A stretch of 64,000 nucleotides of DNA from JACKBC01 sp041391125 (GCA_041391125.1 JAWKON010000012.1:62001-126000); one strand, 5' to 3'; positions 6,680-15,401 are shown, numbered from the stretch's first letter. The notes: generated by a model not told the origin, from the sequence alone. Made by a program: numbers and translations.

Positions 6680-8387
6680 AAAAGACCCGTTTGCTTGCAA
6701 TGCGGTTGTTTGCGTAAGTCAAAACCAAGATAATCAGCAGCAGCAGAATCGCCAGCGCCGATGCATACCCAAAGCGCGTGTCGCGCTTGAACGCCTGGAA
6801 AATGACCACGCTGGCCGTGTCCGTGCTGCCCAACGCCGCCGCCGTGCGCAGCACATAGATGTGATTAAACGCCTTAAAGGTGCCAATGACGGAAAGCAGC
6901 GTCAAAAAGTAAATGGTAGGGGAAAGCAGCGGCAGCGTTACGTGACGAAACTGCTGCCAGCGTCCGGCGCCGTCTATCGCCGCCGCCTCGTACACAGTGC
7001 GTGGAATCGAGCCCAGCCCAGCCATAAAAACGACCGTGTTGAAACCGATATAGCTCCAGACGCCATAGATCATGATCACCACCAGCGCCAAACTGGGACC
7101 GGCTGCCCAAGTAGGCAAAGTCACGCTGTTGCCCAAGATGAGCTGAAAGATGCCGGTGGGCTCATTCAGCCATTCCAGCGAACCGCCGCCAAACACCCCA
7201 ATTAGGCTGTTGATGGGCGCATTGGGGCGATTGGAAAAGAGGATGCGGAAGATGGCCGCCGTCCCCACAAAAGGCGCCACATAGGGGATAAAATAGACAA
7301 TGCGGAAAAAGCCCTTGCCGCGCAGATCTTGGAACAGCAGCGCGGCCAGCAGCAGCGAAATGGCCAACTGGGTGGGTACCGTGCCCACCGAATACCAAAC
7401 TGTGGCCTGCAAGCCGATCCACCACTCTTTATCGCCCTGGGCAATAATGCGCGGCAGCTCGCCGATCAGCACCCAGCCGCCCACCAGCAGCACCGCCGCC
7501 GCCCCCAAACGCGCCACCAGCGCATAATCTGAGAGCTGCTCATCGGCGCCGTCCCACAGCCACCAGGCAATCAGCAGCAGCACAAAGCCCGCGCTAATCG
7601 TCACAAACTGCGACCAGATCGCCAGCCCTTCACCCGCCGCCAGCGCCTCGGCGTACGCTTTCTGGATTTCGGTCCAGGTCAGCCAGCCCAAGGCCAGGGC
7701 CAATAAGAGCAGCACTACGGCGGAAATAAAAGGGCCCATATAATTTGTATGGTGCGTATGGCTGGCAGCGTGCTCTAACATCAAATAAAGCGCAATACCC
7801 ACCACCAGCAGAACCAGCGCGCCCCAGAAAGCCTGCTGCACGCTGCCATCCAGCCACGCCTGAAACATAAGCTGGCGAAAGCGGGCGCCTGTGTTTTGCG
7901 CCCCGCGCAACTGCGACGGAATATCGAGCATCAACGGCAGCAGGCGGTAAATATAGACCACCGCCACACCAATGCCCAACCCAATGGGGATACCCGACAA
8001 GCTCCACGGCCAGAACGTTTCCCCCTTTTCACGCGCCGTACGGGACGCCGTCACCAGGCTGCGAATAGCCAGGAAGAGGCAGATCACCGCCACCCAGAAC
8101 GCCAGCACGTAAGTTAAATTACCGATGGCGCGCACATAATTGCCCAGACCGTCATACGGGCCGACAATGCGGTTCAGACCGCGCAGCGTACTTTGATAAG
8201 CGGCAAAAAGTAACGGGAAAAGGCCGAATACCGAAATAATCAGAAAAGCGGGGAAGAGAAACACATAGGCCAGAAACGCCTCGCGCAGGCGGCGTCCGCG
8301 GCGACCAGACAGCCAATAGGACCATATTCGTACGCCACTTCCAGCGGTTGTCTGGTTGGCGCTATTACGAACCAGTGTGCTGTCCAC
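6672..8387 (-). CDS. Oversized MalF-type sugar ABC permease
   Basis: About 571 residues, against roughly 290-330 for most family members. It begins with one MalF-like helix (FLAYVFLFPAFLIISVF). A stretch of about 250 residues with several further hydrophobic helices follows, then a normal MetI-like core (EAAAIDGAGRWQQFRHVTLP is the EAA loop) ending ASKRVFYG. I place the start at GTG 8387 because GGAGAG lies six bases upstream; an ATG at 8459 in the same frame lacks such a site. E. coli MalF also carries an insertion after its early helices, but that one is a periplasmic loop, whereas this insert looks largely membrane-embedded. It pairs with the MalG-type permease downstream. Confidence 0.85.
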   Translation of the reverse strand: MDSTLVRNSANQTTAGSGVRIWSYWLSGRRGRRLREAFLAYVFLFPAFLIISVFGLFPLLFAAYQSTLRGLNRIVGPYDGLGNYVRAIGNLTYVLAFWVAVICLFLAIRSLVTASRTAREKGETFWPWSLSGIPIGLGIGVAVVYIYRLLPLMLDIPSQLRGAQNTGARFRQLMFQAWLDGSVQQAFWGALVLLVVGIALYLMLEHAASHTHHTNYMGPFISAVVLLLLALALGWLTWTEIQKAYAEALAAGEGLAIWSQFVTISAGFVLLLIAWWLWDGADEQLSDYALVARLGAAAVLLVGGWVLIGELPRIIAQGDKEWWIGLQATVWYSVGTVPTQLAISLLLAALLFQDLRGKGFFRIVYFIPYVAPFVGTAAIFRILFSNRPNAPINSLIGVFGGGSLEWLNEPTGIFQLILGNSVTLPTWAAGPSLALVVIMIYGVWSYIGFNTVVFMAGLGSIPRTVYEAAAIDGAGRWQQFRHVTLPLLSPTIYFLTLLSVIGTFKAFNHIYVLRTAAALGSTDTASVVIFQAFKRDTRFGYASALAILLLLIILVLTYANNRIASKRVFYG

Positions 8388-8491
8388 GTCATTCTCTCCA
8401 ACAGGATTTAAAATATGTACGAAGGATTGATGTTTATATGTTAGGCAAGTATACCGCACTCAGTCAGCAGCGTCAACGCTGGTCGGCGCAA

Positions 8492-8614
8492 GGGGCGTGT
8501 TTCGCTTTAGCGGCGAATGCACCCCTGCCAGGAAGAGGCAGACGCCGCGTTCGCGCGAGCGAAGGCTGTCTCTGCCTCTTTCCGGCAGGATTTGGCCTTC
8601 AGACTAAACGCCCC
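8492..8614. repeat. Long imperfect palindrome, GC-rich
   Basis: Inner arms 8524-8542 and 8571-8589 (CCTGCC-GGAAGAGGCAGA against its complement) pair almost fully. Outer GGGGCGT/ACGCCCC ends pair at 8492 and 8614. No T-run follows on either strand, so it is not a standard terminator. It lies between the kinase gene and the sugar permease gene, both read leftward. Confidence 0.7.
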
Positions 8615-8655
8615 TGGTGCAGGTGCAATCTTACCGCCGACGCGTTAATGCGAGA

Positions 8656-9186
8656 TTAACGCCCGTTTATCAAAATGCAAGCCAATATTTTAGCCTCTAC
8701 TTGTTGCGCCAGCTCCGGCAGGTTGGCTGAATTATCGATGTGAATGTGTGGCTCGGCAATGGGTTCAAACTGCGCCGCCAACAGACGATACACGTCAATA
8801 TCCGCTTCCGACACATCACCCACGCGGGTCGCCAGACGCGCCTCGGTCACCGCCGGCGCACAGGTCACGCATATGAGTTGTAGACGCGCCCCGGCGTCAC
8901 GCGCCAGCTCAAAAATGGGCTGCCGGTGGGCCGCCTTAATAAAGGTAGCATCCAGCACCACATGGGCGCCTACGGCCAGCGTCTCCCTCGCCCGCTGGAA
9001 CAGCGTCTGATAAACCGTGCGGCTTTCCTCCACTGCGTACGTGCGCTCGGCAAACAATTCGCGCCGGATGCGATCCGAATTGAGATGAACCGCCTCCATT
9101 TTTTGCGCCACCATCCGGGCCACGCTGCTCTTCCCCGAACCGGGCAGCCCGCAGATGGCGATGAGGATAGGAGTTTTGTTTGTCAT
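8656..9186 (-). CDS. Small P-loop kinase (zeta-toxin/polynucleotide-kinase-like AAA ATPase)
   Basis: A 176-residue protein with Walker A ICGLPGSGKSSVA (about residues 11-23), the NSDRIRRELF strand-helix typical of small-molecule or nucleic-acid kinases of this fold, and VVLDATFIKAAHRQP as the Walker-B-like/lid region. Relatives phosphorylate small metabolites, polynucleotide ends or UDP-sugars; the substrate here cannot be told. I chose ATG 9186: a longer frame to 9375 exists, but its extra 63 residues are a translation of the intergenic repeat at 9205-9290. It stands alone, with no antitoxin gene beside it, which argues against a zeta-type toxin. Confidence 0.75.
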   Translation of the reverse strand: MTNKTPILIAICGLPGSGKSSVARMVAQKMEAVHLNSDRIRRELFAERTYAVEESRTVYQTLFQRARETLAVGAHVVLDATFIKAAHRQPIFELARDAGARLQLICVTCAPAVTEARLATRVGDVSEADIDVYRLLAAQFEPIAEPHIHIDNSANLPELAQQVEAKILACILINGR

Positions 9187-9204
9187 GTCATCCGTTCTTT
9201 TGAG

Positions 9205-9290
9205 GTTGGGATTAGGGATTAGGAAGTAGGGAGTAGGGATTAGGAATATGGGCTCGCGCGACGCCGCAATTGCCAATCCCCATCCCCCAA
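9205..9290. repeat. Hairpin repeat, GGATTAGGGATTAGG family, copy 2
   Basis: The left arm repeats GATTAGG/GTAGGGA words; the right arm (9271-9290) is a degraded complement. It abuts the kinase start on one side and the tRNA promoter on the other. Confidence 0.7.
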
Positions 9291-9291
9291 T

Positions 9292-9321
9292 TTGACATCT
9301 CCGGCCCCGCCCATGTATACT
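9292..9321 (+). promoter_or_regulatory. Promoter of the tRNA cluster (TTGACA-18-TATACT)
   Basis: TTGACA 9292-9297 and TATACT 9316-9321 are 18 bases apart and lie 57 bases before the first tRNA. Confidence 0.7.
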
Positions 9322-9378
9322 TACCACTTGCCAAAACGTGCGGGTGGAACTCGGTTTGCCATCACGTTCCCGCAAGCT

Positions 9379-9470
<92 letters not shown>

Positions 9471-9519
9471 ATTCTGCAAAGGTTGTTTTTGCGGCGAATC
9501 AAATAGCTTGTATCACTCT

Positions 9520-9612
<93 letters not shown>

Positions 9613-9630
9613 TTTTTTACATTATAACAT

Positions 9631-9707
9631 GCGCCCGTAGCTCAGTGGATTAGAGCGCTTGGTTGCGGTCCAAGAGGTCGGAGGTTCGAATCCTCCCGGG
9701 CGTACCA
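9631..9707 (+). tRNA. tRNA-Arg(GCG)
   Basis: Acceptor GCGCCCG/CGGGCGT, anticodon stem CTTGG/CCAAG with loop TTGCGGT, giving anticodon GCG, which reads CGC and CGU. CCA is encoded (9705-9707), unlike in the two Ser tRNAs beside it. Most bacteria read these codons with an ACG (inosine) tRNA, so the GCG form is mildly unusual. Confidence 0.93.
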
Positions 9708-9710
9708 AGA

Positions 9711-9753
9711 AAAATAAGCCGCTTCGTGCTTGCACGAAGCGGCTTATTTTTAC
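9711..9753. terminator. Strong bidirectional terminator after the tRNA cluster
   Basis: A 19-base perfect stem (AAAATAAGCCGCTTCGTGC and its complement) with T-runs at the ends. Confidence 0.9.
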
Positions 9754-9859
9754 ATACCGCATAATTTTTTTATCGGTTATCTTGAGTTCTCGCAGTATGC
9801 CTCTCTGGTCTGGTTATAGATACGATTAACTGCAATATTACGCGCCCTGCTCCAAGCGG

Positions 9860-10321
9860 CTAAAGCGCGCGCACCATCGTCCGCCGCAACGCGCCATAGC
9901 CTTGGCGCTGATAAAAGCCCAGCGGACCCTGTGCAAACTCCCACATTTCCAGGCGCAATTCTGTTGCTCCCTGTTGGCGTGACCACTCTTCGGCCGCGGC
10001 CAGCAATTGGGCGCCGATACCGCGCCCGCGCAATTGACGCTTTACAAATAGACTTTGCAAATAGCCGTAACGATAGGCTACGATTTCCGTTTCCGGGGCA
10101 TCGGCGCGCAAATAAATCTCGGCCAATCCCACCACTGTCCCATTGATCTCGGCCACCCAAATCGCCACATCCATGGCGTCGATCAGCTTCTGCAAGCTCA
10201 AAGAAAGCGACGACGCGTTGAAGCATTCGTAATCACCCAAACTTTGCAGCCGCTGCGGGACGCCTTGCTGTCTATTCTTCTCGTTCTTCCTCCCCCTGCC
10301 ACAACCGCTGCATCTCCGCAC
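9860..10321 (-). CDS. GNAT family acetyltransferase, N-terminus uncertain
   Basis: A clear GNAT core runs from VAIWVAEINGTVVGLAEI through the acetyl-CoA pyrophosphate loop VKRQLRGRGIGAQLL to a C-terminal FYQRQGYGALRRTM. Acceptor substrates of such proteins vary and are not predictable here. The first strand and helix of the fold are not recognisable. The first 30 or so residues overlap the broken ABC gene (10272-12215) and look non-domain-like, so the start may be a TTG near 10231 or the N-terminus may be lost to a frameshift. Confidence 0.7.
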   Translation of the reverse strand: MRRCSGCGRGRKNEKNRQQGVPQRLQSLGDYECFNASSLSLSLQKLIDAMDVAIWVAEINGTVVGLAEIYLRADAPETEIVAYRYGYLQSLFVKRQLRGRGIGAQLLAAAEEWSRQQGATELRLEMWEFAQGPLGFYQRQGYGALRRTMVRAL

Positions 10322-12215
10322 AGCGCGTTAACAGCTCCTCCAGCGTCCCCTCATCCTCCACGCGACCATCCTTCAACACAACGATGTAGTCCGCCAATTG
10401 GAGAAGCAGCCGGCGGTGGGAAACAACAAGGTAGGTGGATGTACGATTTACGATGTACGATTTACGATCTGTCTCTTCGCTTACAAATTGTCGGTCCGCG
10501 TGGGGCGCTCGCGTAACTGTGACTTCGTCTTCCCCGTGATCCCTCGTAAATCGTACATCTGAATTCATAAATCCAAAAAGTTTTTCCCACAACAGCCGCT
10601 CTGTCTCCGCATCCAGCGCGCTGGAAAGATCGTCAAAAACCAGCAGCTCGGGCTGGCGCACAAACACCCTGGCTGCCGCCGTCCGCTGCACCTGCCCACC
10701 GGAAAGCCGCACCCCGCGCGGCCCCACCAGCGTATCCAACCCATCTTCCATTGTAGCCACATCCGGCCCCAACACCGCCGCCTCCACTGCATAATCCACC
10801 AGAGACGCCGCCTGCCCCCTTTCTCCCCTTCCCCCCTTCCCCTTTCATCTTCAACCCCCATCAAAATATTGGCGCGCAAACTCTCGGAAAAAAGCCGCGG
10901 CGTCTGCGGCGTATATGCGCTGCGCGGCGGCACAAAAAGTCCGCTGGATTCTCAACGATTGCCCCATTCCAGCGAATCTCCCCCGCATCCTTGGGCAGCA
11001 AGCCGAGCAGACGCGCAGCAGCGTACTCTTGCCCGCCCCCACGCGCCCGGTGATCACGGTGAGCGTTCCCTGCTTAATCTGTAAATTAACGCTTTCGATA
11101 CCTTGGCCGCTGTGGGGGTGACGATAGGTGAGATCGCGCGCCTCCAATATTTCCAGCGCTGAATCTAACGGTGGCATTGTAGGCAGAGCGGGCAACGGGC
11201 CGGTCAAATAAATGGGCGCAGGCGTCGCCAACTGCTCCGGCGGCGCGCCCTGCATAAGCTTTTGCAGCCGGCGGATCGAGACGCCGGTTTGCTGGTACAG
11301 CGCCAACTGAGTGGCGATATTTTGGAACAGAATCGTTACGGGCCAGATGTAGGCGACAAAGAGCGCAAAATCGCCCACGGTGAAGCGCCCAGCCGCCATA
11401 GCGCGCGCCGCCAGAATCAGCACCAGCGCCGTGCCAATGACCACCATGTTGCCGGCCAGCGCATCGACCAATCGCGTCAGCAATTGGTCAGCCACGCTGG
11501 TTTGGCGGCGCGCTTCGTTGAGACGGCGAAAGTGGACAATGATGCGCTCCTCGGCGTTGTTGACCTGAATGGCCTGCACCGCACCAAAGATTTCACCAAT
11601 GGCGCCGGCCGCGCGGCCGGCGGCTTCCCGGCTGGCTTCTCGATAGCGCTCAATACGTTCACGCAGCCGGCTGGTGATCAGCACAATGACGATCAGCGGT
11701 GCAAAGACGCCCAACGTAATCGGCGCGCTGACCCGAAACATGGCCACAAAGGCGATAAGTGCGGTCAGGCCAAAGCCAAAAAGGTCGGCCAATTCAATGT
11801 CAAAAACCAAGATTTGCTGCACATCATCGCGCAGCGTGTTGAGCGCCGCGCCCACCGACATCGCGGCGCCGTCATCACCATTGAGCGGCAGCGGCTGCGC
11901 GCCCGGCCGCGCCAGAATATGGGCAAAAATGTTGCCAAAGAACAGGGCGCGAATGCTCGGGTTAAGGTGATAAAAACCAATGGTATTGGCCCCACCCAAC
12001 CCCATCATAGCTAGCAGCGAATTGCCCAGTTGCAGCAGCACAATGGCGCTCAAGGCCAGCGCGCCCGGCTCATTGGCCAGCCGGTCAAAAAAGGCGCGCA
12101 GAATTAGCCCGGAAAAGGCCAGCGATAGCGTATAACAAACATAAAAGGTGAGAGACAACGTAAAGAGACCAGGGCGAAACCGTACCAGGCGCTGCCAGAG
12201 TTGGAGTGGATTCAT
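10272..12215 (-). pseudogene. Half ABC exporter, interrupted by frameshifts and a repeat insertion
   Basis: The first 390 residues are an intact membrane domain and the start of the nucleotide-binding domain, with Walker A ITGRVGAGKSTLLR. The homology then changes frame three times within about 250 bases: just after Walker A (about 11008), at a T-run (about 10935), and in a purine-rich run (about 10820-10850). It resumes with LSGGQ (VRLSGGQVQRTAAARV), Walker B LLVFDDLSSALD and the H-loop LVVSHRR. A repeat insertion at 10438-10566 adds about 43 in-frame residues between Walker B and the H-loop. It is probably the partner of the exporter at 12837-14582 in a heterodimer. It may be a true pseudogene, or intact in the cell if the indels are sequencing errors. 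Confidence 0.8.
10438..10566. repeat. Repeat element inserted in the ABC gene (CGATTTACGATGTACG family)
   Basis: The left end (10440-10470) repeats GTACGATTTACGAT twice and the right end (10544-10560) is its complement. Its length of about 129 bases keeps the reading frame. The translated insert has no counterpart in ABC domains. Confidence 0.75.
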
Positions 12216-12329
12216 AGTTGATTCAGATGTTTAGCAGAAATCTTACAGATTGACAGGTAGCACAATTTACGATACGCTACCACCAGGTTTTAAAGTGATA
12301 CATGCATGTTTTTGTGCGGGGAAGATGTT

Positions 12330-12650
12330 ATGCAAACAATTATGGTTACAAGCGATCATGCCCGCGCCCACTGGCAAGAGACGATTGATGCTGCCTTTAC
12401 GGAGAAGAACGAGATTGTCATAGAGCAGCAAGGCAAGCCGGTGGCGACGCTGGTTAACTATGCACTCTTTGAAGAAATGAAGAAAGAATTGATTCTCCTC
12501 CACGGTCTGCAAAATGCGGAACGAAATCGTCAAGAGCGAATGGAGCATCCATCATCAACAGTGACGCTGACAGAGCTGGCCGCGAAGTTGAATTTAGCCG
12601 AACAGCCGGCAATTACATCTACGAAAACGCGCCCTACATCCAAGAATTGA
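12330..12650 (+). CDS. Phd/YefM-type antitoxin
   Basis: The N-terminal half fits the Phd/YefM fold: a short strand (IMVTSDHARAHWQETIDAA), a two-stranded sheet (NEIVIEQQGKPVATLVNYAL) and a helix (FEEMKKELILLHGL). Such proteins bind their own promoter as dimers and wrap a toxin with the C-terminal tail. ATG 12330 is preferred over an upstream ATG at 12306 because GGGGAAG precedes it. It lies between the two half ABC exporter genes, on the opposite strand. Confidence 0.75.
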   Translation: MQTIMVTSDHARAHWQETIDAAFTEKNEIVIEQQGKPVATLVNYALFEEMKKELILLHGLQNAERNRQERMEHPSSTVTLTELAAKLNLAEQPAITSTKTRPTSKN

Positions 12651-12835
12651 TTGCTGCTATCTACAGGCTGCGCGATGCCGATACACCATTGGGTGAGCAG
12701 TACAGCGATTACTATGTTTGGGAAGTCGCCGAGCATCTTATTTTCTATTTATGGGAATCACCAGAACAAAAAATCGTTGATGAGATCCTGCCTCTAAGCA
12801 GCTCGTGGGATGCCCTGTTGGGCTCTGCCGAATGA
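12647..12835 (+). CDS. Small unrecognised protein after the antitoxin
   Basis: A short frame with coding character (RLRDADTPLGEQYSDYYVWE, then acidic and aromatic residues) begins with a possible TTG at 12647 overlapping the antitoxin stop. The open frame extends upstream to about 12602 without a start codon. It is not a RelE, PIN or Doc toxin that I can recognise. It may be the C-terminal piece of a protein whose beginning was lost, or the antitoxin's C-terminus in a shifted frame. Confidence 0.4.
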   Translation: MIAAIYRLRDADTPLGEQYSDYYVWEVAEHLIFYLWESPEQKIVDEILPLSSSWDALLGSAE

Positions 12836-12836
12836 T

Positions 12837-14582
12837 TCAGAGTTGATCGAGAAAGAGCTTGCCATATCGTGATTCAACTTGATCTGTCAATGCTGCCCGC
12901 TCCCCAAACTCCACCATTCGCCCCTCAGCCAGCACCATCACTTTGTCCACCCGCTGCACCGTCTCCAGCCGATGCGCGATAATAATGCCCGTGCGCCCCA
13001 CCAGCAGACGCCCGATGGCCCGGTCCAGCAGCCGTTCGGTCACCGGGTCCAGCCGCGACGACGGCTCGTCCAGAATGACCAGCCCCGGATTGTGCAGCCC
13101 GATGCGCAAAAATGCAATCAATTGCGTCTGCCCCGCCGACAGCCCTTGACCACCCGCGCCCAACATGGTGTCCAGACCAGCGGGAAAGCTGGCCAGCCAC
13201 TCGGCCAAACCCAGCTCATCCGCCATTTGCCACAGCATATCGTCCGCAACTGCCGCATCAAAAAAGGTCAGATTGTCGCGGATGCTGGCCTGAAAATGCT
13301 GCACATCCTGCGTCACCATGCCCACGCGGCGGCGCAGTTCCGCCAGCGACACGTCCGCCACGCCAATGCCATTTTCACCCAGCCGAATGGCGCCGCCGCT
13401 TGGCTCGATCAGTCGCAACAACAGACGGGTCAACGTGGTTTTGCCGCTGCCCGTGCGCCCCAGCAGCCCCAGCACTTCCCCGGCTTCCAGATGAAACGAA
13501 ATGTCGTCCAACACCAATGCGCCGTCAGCCTCGTAACGCGCCGAAACCTGTTCAAACTGCACGGACAGGGCGCCATCGGGCAAGGGGTCTTGCCCGGTGT
13601 CCTGAATGGAACTGCGGGTCTGCAAGAGTTGCTGCACGCGGCCCACGCTGGCGCCCGCCGTCTGCAAATCGCGCACCTCGTTCACAATTTCCCACAGCGG
13701 CCCGCTGAGCAGCCCCAAATAGTGGACCACCAGATAGACCGCGCCAATGCTCATGCTCTGCTGGCGGTAGAGCCGGTCGCCCAGGCCAAAGATGACCGCA
13801 TAGGCCAGCCCAAAGACCAGGATGGGCGTCATCAATCCGCCCACGTTATAAACGCGGGTTTTTAGCGTGGCGGCATAGGTGTGTTGGATGTGCGCATAGA
13901 GCCCGCGCATGGCGTTGGCCACAGCGCCATTGGCGCGAATATCCTCCGCGCCGTGCAGCCGCTCCTCCAGATAGCCATACAGCTCTGCCGTGGCCTGGCG
14001 CGCCCGCTGCCACTGCGGAACCGCGGCCCGCCGCAGCCAATCCACCGTGAACAGACCCGCGCCGGCGATTCCCGTCACCGCCAGCCCAATGCGCCAATCC
14101 TCCCACCAAAGCAGCAGCAGCACGCCCAGCAGCAGCAGCAGATTGTTGAGCAGGTTAAGCGCCAGTCGGGCAAAAAAGTTACGCAGATCGTTCACGTCGC
14201 CATCAATGCGCTCCAGCAGTTGGCCGGGGCCGTGCGCCTTGTGAAAGCTGCGGTCCAGCTTGAGGCAGTGCAGCACCAGATCCTCGCGCAAACGATTTGT
14301 GGCGCGCCAGCCCACATCGGTGCTCAGCCAGGTGGTGACCAGACCCAGCGCCTGCTCCACGAGAGCAATGGCCAAAAAGATGCCCGCCGCGCCCAGCAGC
14401 ACGCTGAGACCGCGCCCGGCCGCGCCCGCGTCAATAAAGCGGCGGATGATCTGCGGATTGATCAGCTGTGTAGCAATGGCGGCCAGGAGAGCCAGCCACA
14501 GCAGCAGCACTCGCCCCCAGTAACCGCGCAGATAGGTTTGTAGGAGCACCCAGGAACTATGCATGTGGTTTTGATGATTCAC
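12837..14582 (-). CDS. ABC exporter half-transporter (membrane plus ATPase)
   Basis: 581 residues: six membrane helices (about 1-320) and an ATPase domain with Walker A LLGRTGSGKTTLTRLL, Q-loop MVTQDVQHFQ, Walker B GLVILDEPSSRLD and H-loop IIAHRL. The signature motif reads LSAGQ instead of LSGGQ, and the catalytic residue after Walker B is Glu (DEP). The broken exporter downstream on the same strand has LSGGQ and Asp there (FDDLSS), the usual asymmetry of heterodimeric exporters with one degenerate site. Substrate unknown (peptide, lipid or drug). Confidence 0.9.
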   Translation of the reverse strand: MNHQNHMHSSWVLLQTYLRGYWGRVLLLWLALLAAIATQLINPQIIRRFIDAGAAGRGLSVLLGAAGIFLAIALVEQALGLVTTWLSTDVGWRATNRLREDLVLHCLKLDRSFHKAHGPGQLLERIDGDVNDLRNFFARLALNLLNNLLLLLGVLLLLWWEDWRIGLAVTGIAGAGLFTVDWLRRAAVPQWQRARQATAELYGYLEERLHGAEDIRANGAVANAMRGLYAHIQHTYAATLKTRVYNVGGLMTPILVFGLAYAVIFGLGDRLYRQQSMSIGAVYLVVHYLGLLSGPLWEIVNEVRDLQTAGASVGRVQQLLQTRSSIQDTGQDPLPDGALSVQFEQVSARYEADGALVLDDISFHLEAGEVLGLLGRTGSGKTTLTRLLLRLIEPSGGAIRLGENGIGVADVSLAELRRRVGMVTQDVQHFQASIRDNLTFFDAAVADDMLWQMADELGLAEWLASFPAGLDTMLGAGGQGLSAGQTQLIAFLRIGLHNPGLVILDEPSSRLDPVTERLLDRAIGRLLVGRTGIIIAHRLETVQRVDKVMVLAEGRMVEFGERAALTDQVESRYGKLFLDQL

Positions 14583-14887
14583 AAATGCTTGCGCGCATTG
14601 ACCTTACGGTATAATATATCACACAATGTCGTTAAGTTAGCAGTGATCAGTTTTCAGTGTCCAGTCTGCCAGTTCACCCTGGAAACTGAGTACTGAAAAC
14701 TGCTTACTTGGACGCGAATATCCATTTCCCTGGTGGCATGGCGATTGCGTTCTCTTTGCCGCCTACCCCGCCTATATCTGGAACATCTATCGGGGTGTCC
14801 TCTGCCGTGAAGACGGCTGGGTTTACCGGGTTCATCGCATTCCTTGAACACTTTTTCTGTACAGTCGTGAATGGTTGGACATGTCCT
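14583..14887. other. Intergenic region with repeat element and possible gene remnant
   Basis: This stretch holds the terminal-repeat element at 14624-14714 and, on the minus strand, the protein-like remnant at 14704-14928. No intact gene is seen. Confidence 0.5.
14624..14714. repeat. MITE-like element, copy with one good end
   Basis: It begins with CAATGTCGTTAAGTT (14624-14638), the same 15 bases as the left end of the element at 32189. It then carries the inner CAGTTTTCAGT/ACTGAAAACTG inverted repeat. The right terminal repeat is not recognisable. Confidence 0.7.
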
Positions 14888-14928
14888 ATGGAAATCCAGA
14901 AATTCAATATTGATTTTGTAAAGCGCAC
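14704..14928 (-). pseudogene. Possible C-terminal gene remnant
   Basis: The minus-strand frame ends with a protein-like segment (NPAVFTAEDTPIDVPDIGG, then ENAIAMPPGKWIFASK and a stop) that looks more like real coding sequence than the opposite strand does. Upstream it runs into the HEPN-like gene. I do not recognise the family. It could be the tail of a gene cut off when the neighbouring element or gene arrived. Confidence 0.3.
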
Positions 14929-15364
14929 AGTGCATCTCTTGGCGTATCAGGATGAACACGATATGACCAATTTGCTCAATTGCACCCTTGGCTTGGTCAT
15001 GTTGCCTTTCGGGCGAATTCGCGATGATCGGCCGCCTTGGAATCAAATGATTGAAACAATCCCACTGTTGCAAAGTTTACATATGCCTCTATTCAATCCA
15101 ATCAAGGGGTATGATAAGCGGACGGATAATCCCATATATTATCCCAAAACGGTGGGCGCGTTCCTACGCAGGATTAGAAACGGAATTGCACAGCAGGAGA
15201 TCGAACCGCAGTATCACAATGACAAATTCGATGGCGTTATTATCAGGAATCGATTTGGCAGTAAATTAGGAGAATGCGATCTGGAAGTACACTTTTCGCA
15301 AGACCAACTAAGAGAATTCGCCCTCTTTATTGCCCAAAGCTATATAGAGGCATCGGAAGAATGA
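14888..15364 (+). CDS. HEPN-like protein (pEK499_p136-type), catalytic His replaced
   Basis: About 158 residues from ATG 14888 (MEIQKFNIDFVKRTVHLL). The alpha-helical pattern, NLLNCTLGLVMLPFGR, and the late motif FLRRIRNGIAQQEIEPQ resemble the HEPN family nucleases first seen on plasmid pEK499, where the motif is usually R-N-x-I-A-H. Here the histidine position is Gln (RNGIAQQ), so RNase activity may be lost. The frame stays open upstream to 14708, but those residues overlap the remnant on the other strand. Such proteins are often defence or toxin-antitoxin parts; no partner gene is visible. The assignment is by motif only. Confidence 0.5.
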   Translation: MEIQKFNIDFVKRTVHLLAYQDEHDMTNLLNCTLGLVMLPFGRIRDDRPPWNQMIETIPLLQSLHMPLFNPIKGYDKRTDNPIYYPKTVGAFLRRIRNGIAQQEIEPQYHNDKFDGVIIRNRFGSKLGECDLEVHFSQDQLREFALFIAQSYIEASEE

Positions 15365-15401
15365 GCTGTCAATATCAGCTAGCAAAAACTGCCGCGCCTA
15401 A

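Noticed and set aside
8656..9186. P-loop kinase as a zeta toxin of a toxin-antitoxin pair
   Set aside because: No epsilon-like antitoxin gene precedes it; its upstream sequence is a hairpin repeat and tRNA genes.
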